Below are positions 32,515 through 43,795 of a stretch of 64,000 nucleotides of DNA, piece after piece. Under the pieces are notes generated by a model. It was not told where the DNA came from, did not search any database, and was given only the letters and a program-made list of their open reading frames with translations. Each line of letters starts with the position of its first letter. Position 1 is the first letter of the stretch. The position numbers and the translations under genes are program-made. The DNA comes from Sarcophilus harrisii. Lineage: Eukaryota; Chordata; Mammalia; Dasyuromorphia; Dasyuridae. The DNA lies in NCBI RefSeq assembly GCF_902635505.1, contig NC_045427.1:193505922-193569921 (forward strand), given 5' to 3'.

Positions 32515-33285
32515 TTATTCTTAACCCTGTACTTCAGGCCCTGTGCTAGGTGTTGAGAATACAATGATTTAAAAAACTGAAGTAGTTTTTGTCTTTGAAG
32601 AATTGCATGCTTGTAATGGAGTATGGAATGGAGAAACAGAAATAGATAAATAAATATATAAATAAATACAAAGGTACTACATCTAGAGAAGAGAGAGCTT
32701 CTTTATATATAAAATATGTTGAAACTGAGCTTTGAAAGGCATCCTAATAATCCTAATAAAGATTAATGGGCCGGAGTGAGGAATCAGAATATTCTAGCCA
32801 TGAGAGTAACCTGTACAAAGGTAAGGAGATAAGTAGAGCAAAAATGTCAGCTGTAAGAGATATTGTGAAGTCAGAATCAACAATATTTAGCACTAATTAG
32901 GTGGTGAGAGTAGGGAAGTGAATGAAGTGCTTAGAAGCATTCTCAGGTTACAAATATATGTGACTACTAGAAGGGTAGCATTCTAGACAGAAAAAGAGAA
33001 GTTAGAAGGGGTGGGTTTAGTTAAAAAATAAACAAATAAAGTAAATGAATTGTGTTTTGTATGTTTCCAGGTTTAATATAGTGGGCAGCTGGTAATATGT
33101 CATTGAAGGTAAAGACAGAGGTAAGGATTGTAGATTTAGGGATCATCTGCAGAGAACTGATGGTGAGTTCATTCCTTAATCATTCCTTAGAGAGTATGAA
33201 ATCAACTACAGAGCAAATGTAGAGAGAGGAGAAACCAAGACAAATCATTAAAGTCCACACTGAATGGGAGACAATCAATAAGAAA
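32515..33285 (-). mobile_element. L2 LINE, about 770 bp, antisense
   Basis: Starts with the reversed 3' terminus ('caggccctgtgctaggtgtt'). It passes through reversed C-terminal blocks ('agaatattctagccatgaga') and at about 33115-33240 reaches the reversed region upstream ('gtagatttagggatcatctg', 'gagaggagaaaccaagacaa'). Decayed. Confidence 0.6.
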
Positions 33286-33289
33286 CCAG

Positions 33290-33755
33290 TCAAGAAAAAT
33301 CACTAAAGGTCCTACTGAATATACAAATATTTTCTGGATGAGCTAACCTTCTATCTGCCATGGATGTCATGGCAAATGCATGTTCTTTGCCAACAGCCTC
33401 AACCCAGAACACTCAGGATCACAGCGGCTGGGTCCACCAGCAAGTCCAACCCCATGTTTTTTGCATGGAGTACAGCATGCACTGGAAACAAGATCCAGAT
33501 ACCTTCACTTCATCTATGTCCTTCCTGTCCACTATCTGACCTTATTCTCTGGCACCTGCTCACTACACCTAAGCAACCCCAGCCATCCATCTTGCTGTTG
33601 TACCCCAACCGATTTCCCTCTCCTCCATTCTTTCACCTTTTTCCTCTGTGAATAATTACCAGATCAATGCACTGCTTCTGGAGAAGGTGAATCCCTCATT
33701 CCATTTTCCTAAGCTTTACTCACCATCCCTGTAACACCATTCTTCTTTATTCCTC
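33290..33755. other. GC-richer segment with overlapping open frames
   Basis: 33364-33651 and 33380-33655 are open in two plus-strand frames (95 and 91 codons). Neither shows a recognisable domain, and both are rich in Ser, Pro, Leu and Cys as expected of C-rich DNA. It may be the decayed interior of the L2 whose 3' end follows at 33760. Confidence 0.35.
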
Positions 33756-33759
33756 AGGG

Positions 33760-34055
33760 AAAGTTATCCTATAGAGAGCTTGTTTGTACATAATTATTTG
33801 TATGTTGGTTCCTCCTACTAGACTGTGAGCTCTTTAACAATAGGCACTCTATTTTACTTTTCTTTGACTCCCTAGAATTTAGCACAGTATCTAGCATTTT
33901 TAAGGTATTTAATAGATTTCTATTAACTGTTGTCTATCTATCACCTTTTGAATATGAACTCCTTGATGGCAAGAACAGTCATTTTTTTTTTATTTTTGCC
34001 CCCAGTAATTAGCATATACTTGTAATATTTTAAGTACTTAATAAATGTTTTTTTC
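33760..34055 (+). mobile_element. Two L2 3' ends in tandem
   Basis: The first ends 'ctagactgtgagctctttaa ... agcacagtatctagca' at about 33935. The second, 33940-34055, repeats the same signature ('aactccttgatggcaagaac', 'agtacttaataaatgttttt'). Confidence 0.75.
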
Positions 34056-34094
34056 ATTCATTCATTCACCCATCCATCCGCACATTCAGATTTT

Positions 34095-34240
34095 CAAAAT
34101 ATGTCCTATACCTTCCTCACAACAACCTTGTAAATAAGATATTGCAAGTATTATTATTCCATTCTACAAAGGAGGAAGTTGAGTCTAAAATATAAAGTGA
34201 TTTTCCCCAAAATTCCAAATACTATAAAATATCAAAGTGG
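34095..34240 (-). mobile_element. MIR fragment
   Basis: 'ccttcctcacaacaaccttg' and 'attctacaaaggaggaagtt' give the reversed MIR. Confidence 0.6.
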
Positions 34241-34299
34241 AAAAGAGAGGTAGACAATTCAGGAAAGAAACAGAGTAGAGAGAGAGTGGTTCTTACATA

Positions 34300-34365
34300 A
34301 CTTCACCTTCCCACCTTCTACAGGAAGCCTTCTCCAATCCTTCTTAATTTAGGAATTTGGAGCAC
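34300..34365 (+). mobile_element. Short L2 fragment
   Basis: 'cccaccttctacaggaagcc' and 'ttctccaatccttcttaatt' are a distinctive C-terminal L2 segment. Only about 65 bp. Confidence 0.65.
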
Positions 34366-34369
34366 TCAG

Positions 34370-34800
34370 GCAATATGGACCCATAGTAGTTGGAGGGGGT
34401 GCTACAGAGGCAATGTTTGAGATTCTATTCTTGACAGAGTCTAGAGGAAGAAAATGGCCTAAATCATATACTACAACTTTAGGATTGACTTAGTAGTACA
34501 TCAATGTCATTTCATTTCAATGCCCCTTTAGGATTATCTTATTAGCATGTTTCCTATGCTTGTCTGGTACTTATCTGAAGCTAGATGAAAACTAGAAGAC
34601 TCTTTATCTAACATTTATTTGCTCTCTGGACGTGGCCTTAATTTAGGAGGGAATTTTGGCCAGCAGCTTTTAAGTTCCCCCTTCTACTCTTAGTTCCTAT
34701 TTCTTATTTATTGTTACTTTATACTGGCTACTTACATATTTACTACACTAACTATTGGGGTGGTCAAATGGACTATAACAAAATATGATTTCAACACATT
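34370..34800. other. No recognised gene or repeat
   Basis: Mixed-complexity sequence between L2 copies. Confidence 0.35.
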
Positions 34801-35640
34801 GTCCAACTACCAATTCCATATCTCAGACTGTATGATCTGGAAACATCTTAAACTGATGATATCTTAAATTAAATTCATTCTTTATTCCTGAGCCATCCCT
34901 CATTTCTAACTCCCCCTATTACTGTCAAGAGCTCACTCCTCATACTTAATCTGTTGCCAAAGCTTGTCAATTTTATCTTCTTACATTGTTCACATGCCTT
35001 TTCTCCTCTCCCCTGATACTGCTACTACCATGGTGAAGACCCTTGTCATCTTACACCTGAATGATCTTCCTAAAGTGCATGTCTAACCATATCAATCTCT
35101 CCTACTCAATTAATTCCTGTAGCCTTCTGATCACTTCCAACAAAAAAAAAAAAAAAGAAATCCTCTTTTCGGCTTTCAAAGTCTTTTATAACCTGATACC
35201 ATATAACTGTTTCATTCTTCTTATACTTTATAATGTACTTCTGCCCACCCTATGTACTCTTCAATCCACATTGATCTCCTTGCCCTTCCAGGAACAAAGC
35301 ACTCCATCTCTCAACTTTGGACATTTTCTTTGGCTGTCTACTATGCCTGAAATTTTCTATATCTTCATCTTTCCTCAAGCCCGATCTAAAAGCCCGTCTT
35401 GTATAGAAAGCCCTCTCTAATTCCTCTTAATTGTAGTACTTTCCCTATGCTGATTAAGTCCACTTCACCTTATATATATCTTGTTTTTATATAATTACCT
35501 CGGTATTGTCTCCCTCATTAGATTGTGAGCTCCTTTAGAATAAAGCTATTGTATTTTGCTCTTTCTTGTATTCTCCATGCTTAGCACAGTACCGGGTATA
35601 TAACTTTTATTGACAGATTTGACTGTAAAGGACCTTGATC
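34800..35640 (+). mobile_element. L2 LINE 3' end, about 840 bp
   Basis: Runs from the 'ctgttgccaaagcttgtcaa' block through 'cctaaagtgcatgtctaacc' and 'gtactcttcaatccacattg' to the 3' terminus 'attagattgtgagctccttt' and 'cttagcacagtaccgggtat'. An A15 expansion lies at about 35142. A 119-codon open frame (35061-35420) lies inside it and is not a host gene. Confidence 0.85.
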
Positions 35641-35669
35641 CCAATTGTGGCCCTGCTACTGATTCTCTA

Positions 35670-35870
35670 GAGGCAGTATGATGTAAAGGACATAACAGTG
35701 GAGTCAGGAAGGAAAATTTAAAACTTACCTCAGACACTCACAAATTGGGTCACATCTCCTTGTACCTCAGTTTCTTTATCTGTAAAATGGGATATTAACT
35801 AGTATATTCAATGTCTCTAAATTCCCTTCCAATTTTAAATCTATAATCATTCAATAATGTTTAAATTGGT
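35670..35870 (+). mobile_element. MIR3 SINE
   Basis: 'taacagtggagtcaggaagg', 'gtacctcagtttctttatct' and the MIR3 end 'tctctaaattcccttccaat'. Complete. Confidence 0.8.
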
Positions 35871-36049
35871 TATATTTTCTTTGAAAATTTAAATATATTA
35901 GAATTTCCCAAGTATGTTTAAATTTTATGAGTCAAGTTTCATGAGGAAGAAGCAAAATTTAATCTACATTTCATTTACAATAAGCAACAAACAAGGCATA
36001 GAACTATTCTTAAATAATCAGTGACCCTTTGAGAAGGGAAGTACAAATG

Positions 36050-36320
36050 ATTATGGAAAAGGAGAAAGAGTATAAGCTCTAAAGTTGAAGGTCATAGGTT
36101 CAAACCTTTCCCTACCTTACTTGTTGTATGAGCTTCAACAAGTCACTTCATCTCCATAAGACTTAATTTGTAAATAGGAAACTTTAACTAGACGGTTTCT
36201 GAGGTCCCTTCTCAGAACTTAGGACCTTTCTACATATCAGTTTCCTCCCCTGCAAAACAAAAGGGTTGAAATAGAGAGCTTTTTCAGGTCCCTTCCACTT
36301 CTAGACCAATAACTTTAGAT
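36050..36320 (+). mobile_element. MIR3 plus a second MIR3 3' end
   Basis: The first copy (about 36055-36230) ends 'ctgaggtcccttctcagaac'. A second end, 'cagtttcctcccctgcaaaa' to 'caggtcccttccacttctag', follows directly. Confidence 0.75.
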
Positions 36321-36544
36321 TCAATTAATCTCCTAATTATTTTTTCTTGATAAGGAAATTGTGTTGTTTCAGTTTCACAAATACAGAGATGTGCATATAC
36401 TATAGTATTTTAGTAAGCAAGTTCTAAGATATGATATGACCATTCTGAACGAGTGGAAAACAGGCTGGCTTTTAGATTTTGCCTGACTAAAAAGATTACT
36501 CAGATAGAGGAACTAGGGATACATTGTGAAGGAAAGAATAGTAT

Positions 36545-36765
36545 GGCATAGGAGAAAGTGTGCTGAACAACCATCAGGACAGATGGGTATGAAGTCCATT
36601 TTGGACATATCTCAGCTCTGTGGGGCCTAGGGAAGTCATTTTCCATCTTAAAGTTTTGATTTTCTTGGGAAATGATAACACTTTTACTTTCCACCTCATA
36701 GTATTATTAAAAAGAAAGTACTTTCCAATATATGCTTCCTTGAAGTATTATAGAAATATAAATTA
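36545..36765 (+). mobile_element. CORE-SINE (MAR1-like), decayed
   Basis: 'ctgtggggcctagggaagtc' CORE, 'actttccacctcatagtatt' and a tail to 'taaattaatatgatagtaat'. Confidence 0.55.
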
Positions 36766-37065
36766 ATATGATAGTAATGGTGGTAAATAGTTACAAGGAG
36801 TAGTATAAAAACATTTGTAAATCTTAAAGAGATTTAGAAATGTGAGTTGTTAGTAGCAAGAGTGATAATAGGAGTAGAAATAATACTAACATTTTCAAAC
36901 CATAAGGAACTTTAGCAAAACAAATTAGAAACAAACCTAACAACCAAACTCCCAACTCAAGGACATTACTAGACTTCATGGAATTGAGCCTTCGTTGGAA
37001 TGAAGAACCAGGTCAATTTCTTAGATTTCTAAAACCAAAAACATCAAAGAATCAGTAATGTACTG

Positions 37066-37258
37066 CAGAGGTCAGAAAACTACATCCCATATGCTACCCC
37101 CAGCCCCTATTCCAACATATAAAATCAATCTAGACCACAGCCTGTTTTTGTATGGCTATGAACATAATTTTTATTTTAAAATCATTCTTAGTGGGCAGGC
37201 TGTACAAAAACAGACGGTAAGCTGGATTTGCCCTGTGGGTTGTAGTTTGCCAATTCTC
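37066..37258. mobile_element. hAT-Charlie MITE (MER58-like)
   Basis: Left end CAGAGGTCAGAAAACTA and right end TAGTTTGCCAATTCTC form decayed inverted repeats. The subterminal 'cagcctgtttttgtatggct' and 'gctgtacaaaaacagacgg' also pair. This matches the layout of the mammalian MER58 group. No coding capacity. Confidence 0.65.
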
Positions 37259-37264
37259 AACATA

Positions 37265-37645
37265 GTACAAAGAGTGGCAAATTTGGACTTAGGAGATCCA
37301 GGTCAAATCCTGACTCTATAATTTACTACCTATGTCATCTTTAACAAATAATTTAACCTCTCACTTAGCTAATCAAAAGTTGTTTGGATGTCCAACACAG
37401 ATTTCATATGTAAAAGGATTTCCCTAAGATAGAGAGGGCCTTCTCCCCAATTTCCTTGTTTTCAGATGACCTTGTTTTTATTGCATTAAGTCAAGCCTTG
37501 GAATATTTCAGTCTCATAACTAATGATCACAGACAATCAAAGGAGTTTAGCCTAACAATCCATACTATTTCTCCATCTGTAAAATGATGTTCATGGACTA
37601 AATAGTTCCTTCTAATTCCAAATTTCCAATTCTGTGAATTACATA
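37265..37645 (+). mobile_element. MIR3 split by a LINE fragment
   Basis: Head and CORE 'ggagatccaggtcaaatcct', 'cctatgtcatctttaacaaa' to about 37385. The MIR3 tail resumes at about 37560 ('ctccatctgtaaaatgatgt', 'gttccttctaattccaaatt'). Confidence 0.65.
37386..37560 (+). mobile_element. Short LINE ORF2 fragment with an ADDLVFIA motif
   Basis: The DNA near 37463-37490 reads SDDLVFIAL in one frame, the catalytic RT box (F/YADD) with its Ala changed. Too short and decayed to assign; RTE-like by comparison with the relic at 41640. Confidence 0.4.
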
Positions 37646-37647
37646 AA

Positions 37648-37925
37648 ATATTAGAGTTCCACCACCCTCAAATGTCATGTAGTCCAAGCTTCTAATGACT
37701 AGATCCCCTCTTCATTATCCCCATCAAGTAGTTCTTCAGCTTCTACTAGAATATCTCCAGTGATAGGAAACTCATTATTTTCCAAAACTGCCCATTCTAA
37801 TATTTAGCAGCCATAATTATTAGAAAGTTCTTCCTTATATTAAGCCAAAATCTGCTACTGCATCCTGGACCAGCACCAATATTCTTATTTTTGCCTTATA
37901 TTAGACTCTAATGACTCTGGAAGAG
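37648..37925 (-). mobile_element. CR1-type LINE 3' end, antisense
   Basis: 'gtcatgtagtccaagcttct', 'ctccagtgataggaaactca', 'ctgcccattctaatatttag' and 'agttcttccttatattaagc' follow the order of ancient CR1-type 3' ends in reverse. Confidence 0.6.
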
Positions 37926-38040
37926 TGAGGCTGACAAATTTGTGCAAGTCCGTATCACTTAAATCCAATTCACTCGAAAATCAAGATATCATCCTATGAT
38001 GTCATTGATCTTCTTAGAAAAAGATGATAAACAGCTTAGA
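37925..38040 (+). repeat. Interspersed repeat related to 51,425-51,555
   Basis: 'agtgaggctgacaaatttgt', 'cacttaaatccaattcactc' and 'gatatcatcctatgatgtca' match the segment at 51425-51555 in order. In the other copy the end is ACAACAAC-like, as in RTE-mobilised SINEs. Confidence 0.65.
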
Positions 38041-38865
38041 AGAAAATGTCTATTTAGAAAGGCAACTAGAAAAATGGAGAGAGAACAGGGGAAAGAAAGA
38101 AGAGGGGAGTTTGAGGATTCTGGGATTTTATTTTTAAAATAATTATTTTCATTTTCTCTTGAGGCTTCTTAATTAAGCTATAATTCAATACAGTATGTCC
38201 AGTAATAAAAAAGGAAGAAAAAAATTAAAGTAAGATATGTTGATAAGCTCACTTTGAAGCCAGTTGCAAAGTAAGGGTCAGAAAGAACAGCCCAATTCTT
38301 ACAGGATCAGGAATTATGTGAAGTGCTCAGTACTGCAGTTAATGACTTCACTGTTCTCCCAGATGTTCCATCAACGTTCTGGAGCAGGAGGGAAGCTGGC
38401 TAGAGACCAAATCAAATTTTTATATTCCTATAAGATAGTGCCAGACACTCAGATTTCATCAGTATAACATCTGAGGCCCCGAGACAAGGCATCATGGTTG
38501 GATAACCCTACATTCAATCCATTTTGCTGAAGACAGGACAAATAAACTAAAAATCAAAACGTTCAATGACTCATATCAAAGGTATAAATGGAAAGTCAAC
38601 ACTCGTCCTACATATAATCTAGCCAAGAGTTTATAGAATGGAATTCCCCATCTTAAATCTTACTGCTTCTCATTCTTACCAGAAACATTCCCATTGTTTC
38701 TTTTAAATACTGCAGGTACTTTTTAAAACATGATTTTATCTTTGGTTATAAATTTTAAATCTAGTCCTATTTTAAAGCTACAAATCAATTATTTCTCTCT
38801 ATGCCCTAAAAACATCCATTTTATTTATTAAATAAATGATAAATATTTTTCTGAGTAAACCACAT
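38040..38865. other. No recognised gene or repeat
   Basis: 38260-38520 is high-complexity and GC-richer. A 67-codon open frame (38264-38467) has no recognisable domain. Confidence 0.35.
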
Positions 38866-38883
38866 ACACACACACACACACCA
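38862..38883. repeat. Short (CA)n
   Basis: About 9 CA units. Confidence 0.85.
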
Positions 38884-39309
38884 CTCACAAAAAGCTGAAT
38901 TACTAATTACCAAAAAGTAAACAAACAATTAAACTGATCCAGCCTTAAGTAATTTTCTTCTACTTATGGTATGGACATATCACTTTCACTTTCAGACTTT
39001 GGATAAGTGTAGAAAATTTCAAATAAACATTCCAGGGGAGAAGAGATCACAATTAAAAGGGAAAAAAACGGTCATCTTTTCAGCAAGCAATAGGATGCAT
39101 TTTTTTCTGGTTTAGATATCATTTCGTGGGTGAGCTTTGTACTTAGAAACCTATTGTTGCTTTAGAAGCATTTGCCCCAGTTTCATGCCCCAAGTCCATC
39201 AAGAAGGTATCTCTAGCAATTCAGCATTGATTACAGTAAAGTGTGACACTCAGCTGGATTTGAGAAGGCAGTTTTGTTACTCCCTAATAACTCTCAACGT
39301 ATCAGTAGA

Positions 39310-39710
39310 CAACTTTGTGTGGTAGATGGAGCCCTGGACTTGAGCTTAAGAAGATCTGAGTTCAAGTGATGTCTTTGACACTTAATTCACTGTGTGACTA
39401 TATGCAAATTGCATAACTTCTCCAGACCTGAGTTTCTTCATCTACAGCAGGGCTTCTTAAATTTTTTCCACTCACCCTTTTTTTGCCAGAGAAATTTTTA
39501 CACATCCCAGATGTATAAGTATATAAAATATACAAATATATAAATCAAACATTTACTGATAATAAATCATAATTTTGCTACCATCGCATTCAGTTGCCAG
39601 ATCCCATATGGGGTCATAAATCACAGTCTAAGAAGCTTTGATCCATAGAATGAAAAGTTTGAACTCTAAAATTCTCATTCTGAATCTTATGATCCTCTGA
39701 TAAGGTAAAC
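39310..39710 (+). mobile_element. MIR3-type SINE split by a hAT MITE
   Basis: Head 'ggtagatggagccctggact', CORE 'ctgagtttcttcatctacag' to 39447, then the MIR3 end from 39649 ('actctaaaattctcattctg', 'tcttatgatcctctgataag'). Confidence 0.75.
39448..39640. mobile_element. hAT-type MITE, second family (copy 1)
   Basis: Ends CAGGGCTTCTTAAA and TCTAAGAAGCTTTG are decayed inverted repeats. ATCTACAG (39440-39447) and ATCCATAG (39641-39648) are 8-bp duplications with 6 of 8 matching. Internal 'tcaaacatttactgataata' is shared with the copy at 57443. 193 bp, non-coding. Confidence 0.85.
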
Positions 39711-40308
39711 GGATCTTAGGAGAGCACAGACACTCTAAAACCTCCTGCTCCAATAAGCAAATTGTCCAGACATTTTTTAGAATTGTTGCTTTTGGATTAA
39801 AGTATTTTTAGCCATCATTACCTAAATCAAAAACAGGCAAATATCCCCTAAGTGCATTAGTGGTAGCCTTGGGAGTTATTTCCTGAATCAGCTGTTTGTC
39901 CAGAGACAAGTCATCAACCTAGGAAAGAAGAGATCAAAATATTCCAGCATGACCTATTTTAACTTGCCATTGACTCCAAAAAAACTAGAAATGGGTAAGG
40001 AGGCACCAATATATATTATTGTTGCTTCCCATGAAAATGAATTTAACCAATGGAAACAGTGTCAAGAAGGCCAAAAAGACCAAGAAATCGCATAGACCCT
40101 CCAATACTTGATTTCTTTGCCAAGAAGAAAGACAAGGCAGCCCAGGGAAATACCAAGTTCAGCAAAATATAAACTTAATTGCCAATCTTCAATAAGGAGT
40201 ATATGGTGACAGATTCTGGGCAGGACTCAAATAGACCTGTAAACTCATTGATATGGTTGCTTCATTTTATAAAAGAGATCATAATCCATCCCTACCTACC
40301 CTTTCTAT
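39710..40308. other. No recognised gene or repeat
   Basis: Contains a short Lys-rich reading (about 40060-40100) without similarity I can name. Judged non-coding. Confidence 0.35.
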
Positions 40309-40324
40309 GAAACTCACATTCATG

Positions 40325-40864
40325 AAGAGAACTGATGAACTCGGAATTCAGATAGAAGCATTAAAATATTTTTCTTGGGTTTTAGTGTATGATTTCTTGC
40401 AATATGGCTACTAAAGAAATATGTTTTTCATGACATATATGATTTATATTATATCATGTGTCTTCTCAAAGAAGAATGTGGGAAGGGAATTAAAAGAGAG
40501 AAAATTTGAAACTCATATTTCTATTTTTAATTTTTTTTGGTATTAGATTTTTTATCATAGCTTTTTATTTGTAGGATGTATCATGGGTAATTTTTCAGCA
40601 TTGACAAGTGCAGAATCTTTTGTTCCAATTTTTCCCCTCCTTTCTCCCACCCCCTACCCAGATGGCAGGTTGACCAGTACATGTTAAATATAGTAAAGTA
40701 TAGAAACTCAAATTCTTGACAAGATAAATGTTTAAAAAAAGTTTGTACATGTAATTGGGAAATATTTAATGAAATATATTAAATTATTAAATATTTAATT
40801 AAATATATTTAATAATTAAATATATTTAAATTATTAAAATATTAAAAAGGATTATAAAAAAAAA
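40325..40864 (+). mobile_element. L1 3' end with perfect 16-bp duplication, containing another L1
   Basis: 'aagagaactgatgaactcgg', 'tgtatgatttcttgcaatat' and 'gtttgtacatgtaattggga' are an L1 3' UTR, ending in an expanded AT-rich tail. GAAACTCACATTCATG occurs without mismatch at 40309-40324 and 40865-40880. A reversed L1 tail is nested at 40521-40702. Confidence 0.88.
40521..40702 (-). mobile_element. L1 3' end nested in L1
   Basis: 'tcatagctttttatttgtag' and 'catgggtaatttttcagcat' through 'taaatatagtaaagtatag'. GAAACTCATATTT (40508-40520) and GAAACTCAAATTC (40703-40715) form the duplication. About 180 bp, the shortest L1 tail here. Confidence 0.85.
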
Positions 40865-40984
40865 GAAACTCACATTCATGGCCTCCCCAAATATTAAAAG
40901 ACTTCCTGTTTGTTTCCTCTGACATAGAGAGAATATCAGGGAAGTGCTCTGAAAATATACTGTGGATATTAAAGCAAAGCAAGA

Positions 40985-41270
40985 TAATTTTAAAATGACA
41001 AAGTGGTGCAGGGATTAGGGTATTAGATTTAGAGTCAGGAAGACCTGAATTCAAATTTTGCCTCCAACTCTATGTGACTCCAGACAAGTCAATTAATATC
41101 TCCTTAGTTTTGAATTCCTCACCTATAAAATGGGGTTAATAATAACATTAATGTTACATGGTTATTGTGAAGATTAAATGTGACAACATTTATAAAAGCA
41201 TTTTGTAAATATTAAAGTGCTATATAAATGTTAGTTATTGTTATTCTAATTATTATTAACTCCTTATTGG
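40985..41270 (+). mobile_element. CORE-SINE (MAR1-like), full length
   Basis: 'gatttagagtcaggaagacc', CORE 'ctcacctataaaatggggtt', tail 'tattaaagtgctatataaat' and a final ATTATT-rich stretch. Confidence 0.8.
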
Positions 41271-42124
41271 AGTTGTATGAGAAGAAATTTGTGCCACAGG
41301 GACAACAATGACTGTAAAACAACCAAGCATAGACTCTAGTGTACTGTACACAGAGCCCAATGGACTGCTTGAGAATGTGGAAATGGCATTAAAGAGACAA
41401 AAATGAATCAGTTGTACCAGAACAAGTTTACACAAAGGATAATTTTGAGATTCCTGAAGGATAAATTCTCAAAATATCTAAAAGAGAAAAATAAATGTTA
41501 AAAATATATCAAAGATATATCAAAGATACCATTAGTACCATCACTACCCCAAAACAAAGCTGAGCAATAGGACATAAATAACTACAAAGTCATATGTCTA
41601 CTTCCCTTTCTTTAAAAAAAATCATTTACACAATGTATCAAGGACATCCTTGTTGAAAATATCAGATGAGAAGGCTTTCACAAATAATATTCTCCAGCAG
41701 ATTGAATCTTTAGAGTCACATAATTGACTAGAAGATACAGAGATGCAAGATACTATTGTTTATTGCTAGTTAATTATTTTTAAAAGGCATTTACTTCAAC
41801 GGAACAAAACATTTTCTAAAAGATTCCACTCCAAAAAAGTGTCTAGCTTGCTTATATCATGATGATATCATACTCCTTGATGGACATAATAGAGATCATT
41901 TCGTTTATTGACAATGATAACATTATTGTTATCAGGTGCAACATTAAACAGAAAGATATATTTTCATCATATTAAAGATGTTTGCTTCTGTCTTAGAAGA
42001 TTCTCAACATAGAATACAAATGGAAGAAATATTTCAAATACATGATGAGATTCCCAGATGTTCTTATTGATGAATGACTTTGTGCTTATTGCATCAACCT
42101 TAAGAATAATGTAATCTCCTAAAT

Positions 42125-42281
42125 CAGTGGTGTTAGCCTCAAATAGAAAGAATTTCTGCAGCTGTATATTGACTTAGAAAACTACAAATTAGCATTATCT
42201 AGATTGCATTGTATTTTTATTTATTTTGCAAACATTTTTAAAATGTATTTTAATCTGGGGAGAATTCAGTTTGATACTCTG
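42125..42281. mobile_element. hAT-type MITE, GTGTCA family (copy 2)
   Basis: Starts CAGTGGTGTTAGCCTC, ends TTTGATACTCTG, with interior like copies 1, 3 and 4 ('tgtattttaatctgg'). The right boundary may be a few bases further. The duplication is not clean. Confidence 0.6.
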
Positions 42282-42454
42282 TGGAACTAAATGATAATCA
42301 CAATTACTAAAGATTTAGGTCTGACAATTCACACAGGAAAGAACAACTGTCTAAACAATGCCTATTACCCAGCATATTTTAGGTAATTAAATAAATGGCC
42401 CATTGGACTTCGTGTAGCCTACCAGGCTCAGTATGTTGCCCATTGGAGTCCATT

Positions 42455-42545
42455 TCAGTAGGCAAATAGATATAGACATATAGAGGGATAGATACACAGA
42501 TAGATATAGATATAGACATTTATATATGTGTGCATATATATGTAA
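42455..42545. repeat. Degenerate (ATAGAT)n/(TATG)n simple repeat
   Basis: Imperfect ATAGATATAGAC units grading into TATATG. Confidence 0.8.
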
Positions 42546-43154
42546 AAGACTTTAAAGATGGGCAATCCCATAAAAATAAAAGGAAAAGAGTAATATTTAT
42601 TGTAGGTTGTAAATTAGAGGTCTTCCTTGAAAGAAAAATCCATTTTAGCATCAATATTCTTTTGATAATATTGTATGTGTGTGTGTGTAATAGAACAGCT
42701 TGATTTACAAATACTCAGAATTTCAGAGTATCCAAAGGACTATGAAGATATATATGGAGTAAATGTATAGAATTTAGTATATTGCCAATAGCAATTTATA
42801 TGATTAATAATATTTATTTATTAATAACATATATCATACAATAATATAGATCAATCTTGGTAAGATGCTACATCAAAAAAATGACTGACCGGAAAAAGAG
42901 GTGGGCTAGTCAAGGAGTTGCAAATGATAATAGAGAGATATCCCATGTGCTTCACTAGTTGCAATATAATTAAAAATAACTTCTGAAAGGTTCCTAGCAC
43001 TTTGACTGGACCTCCTATGGAAAATTTGTGGAATATGAAAAAGAGTTACTCAGGATTTTAAAAGGTGACTGTTGTGATCTGCATTCACAATTAGAAGACT
43101 CATATTTATGAGGGAATTTATTTTAAAAGAGTACTTCAAAATGTATTGCCACCA

Positions 43155-43345
43155 GCTCAACACAGTGGAAAACGTACCCACTCTGCAGTCAAAGGATCTG
43201 GGTTCAAACCCTATACTCTGACACTTACCAAGTAAGTTGCATTCTTTACAACTGTGATACTCAGTATCCTTATATAGAAAATATGATGTTAAACTAGATC
43301 CTTTGAAAAGATCTCTGCCAACTCTATATCCAGTATCTTGGGGTT
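43155..43345 (+). mobile_element. MIR3 SINE
   Basis: 'aggatctgggttcaaaccct', 'ttaaactagatcctttgaaa' and 'gatctctgccaactctatat'. Complete, decayed CORE. Confidence 0.75.
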
Positions 43346-43795
43346 TGTGGGAGGTTCAAGAATAAGAATTAGAACCCATATTTCAAACCTACAATTTACA
43401 GTGCACTCTTTCCATACTGAAAAGCACCTATATGAATCATCCTTAGAAGTACTTCTACCATAGATATAGGTTATGACCTATTTGGATTCCTCATACTATG
43501 AGAGCCTTGTCAATAAAGGCTTTAACCAATTCATTGAAAGTATTCCTCTGGTTCTTGTAATATCTTCTGGGTCTCAGTATGTTGTTCAAGCTTCCCATTC
43601 ATTATCACCTTACACTCATTATATGAACAATTCATAACTATTTCCATCAGCACATGCTCTTTATTATGTTTCCTAGATCACTTCACAATTCATGCTTTTA
43701 ATGATAATATGCTGCAGCCTACTTACACCCTCCAGGAATATTTCTTTTACCCTTGGTCCATGTACAATTCTTCTGTGAACATGGCTTCAAACAGT
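43345..43795. other. No recognised gene or repeat
   Basis: Mixed complexity. May include an older LINE remnant that I cannot name. Confidence 0.35.

Larger units (their letters stand above)
41640..43140 (+). mobile_element. Decayed RTE-like LINE ORF2
   Basis: Segments in RTE order: 'agaaggctttcacaaataat' (cf. QAGFR), 'aaaaggcatttacttcaacg' (cf. EKAFDSV) near 41785-41810, and a NDFVLIAST reading at about 42075-42098, which is the ADD box with Ala to Asn. After a hAT MITE it seems to resume at 42880-43115 with 'aaagaggtgggctagtcaag' (KRWAS) and a C-terminal 'SQLEDSYL'-like reading. Frames shift repeatedly. RTE is the best fit by memory, not proven. Confidence 0.5.

Noticed and set aside
33364-33655. 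Two overlapping 90-codon frames as an exon
   Set aside because: Both open in different frames of the same C-rich sequence with no domain; more likely decayed L2 interior.
35061-35420. 119-codon plus-strand open frame
   Set aside because: Lies within an L2 3' portion and includes an A15 expansion read as poly-Lys.
38862-38883. Short CA run as a regulatory element
   Set aside because: Ordinary short microsatellite.
40060-40150. Lys-rich reading as a processed pseudogene
   Set aside because: Only about 15 codons before a stop and no recognisable parent gene.
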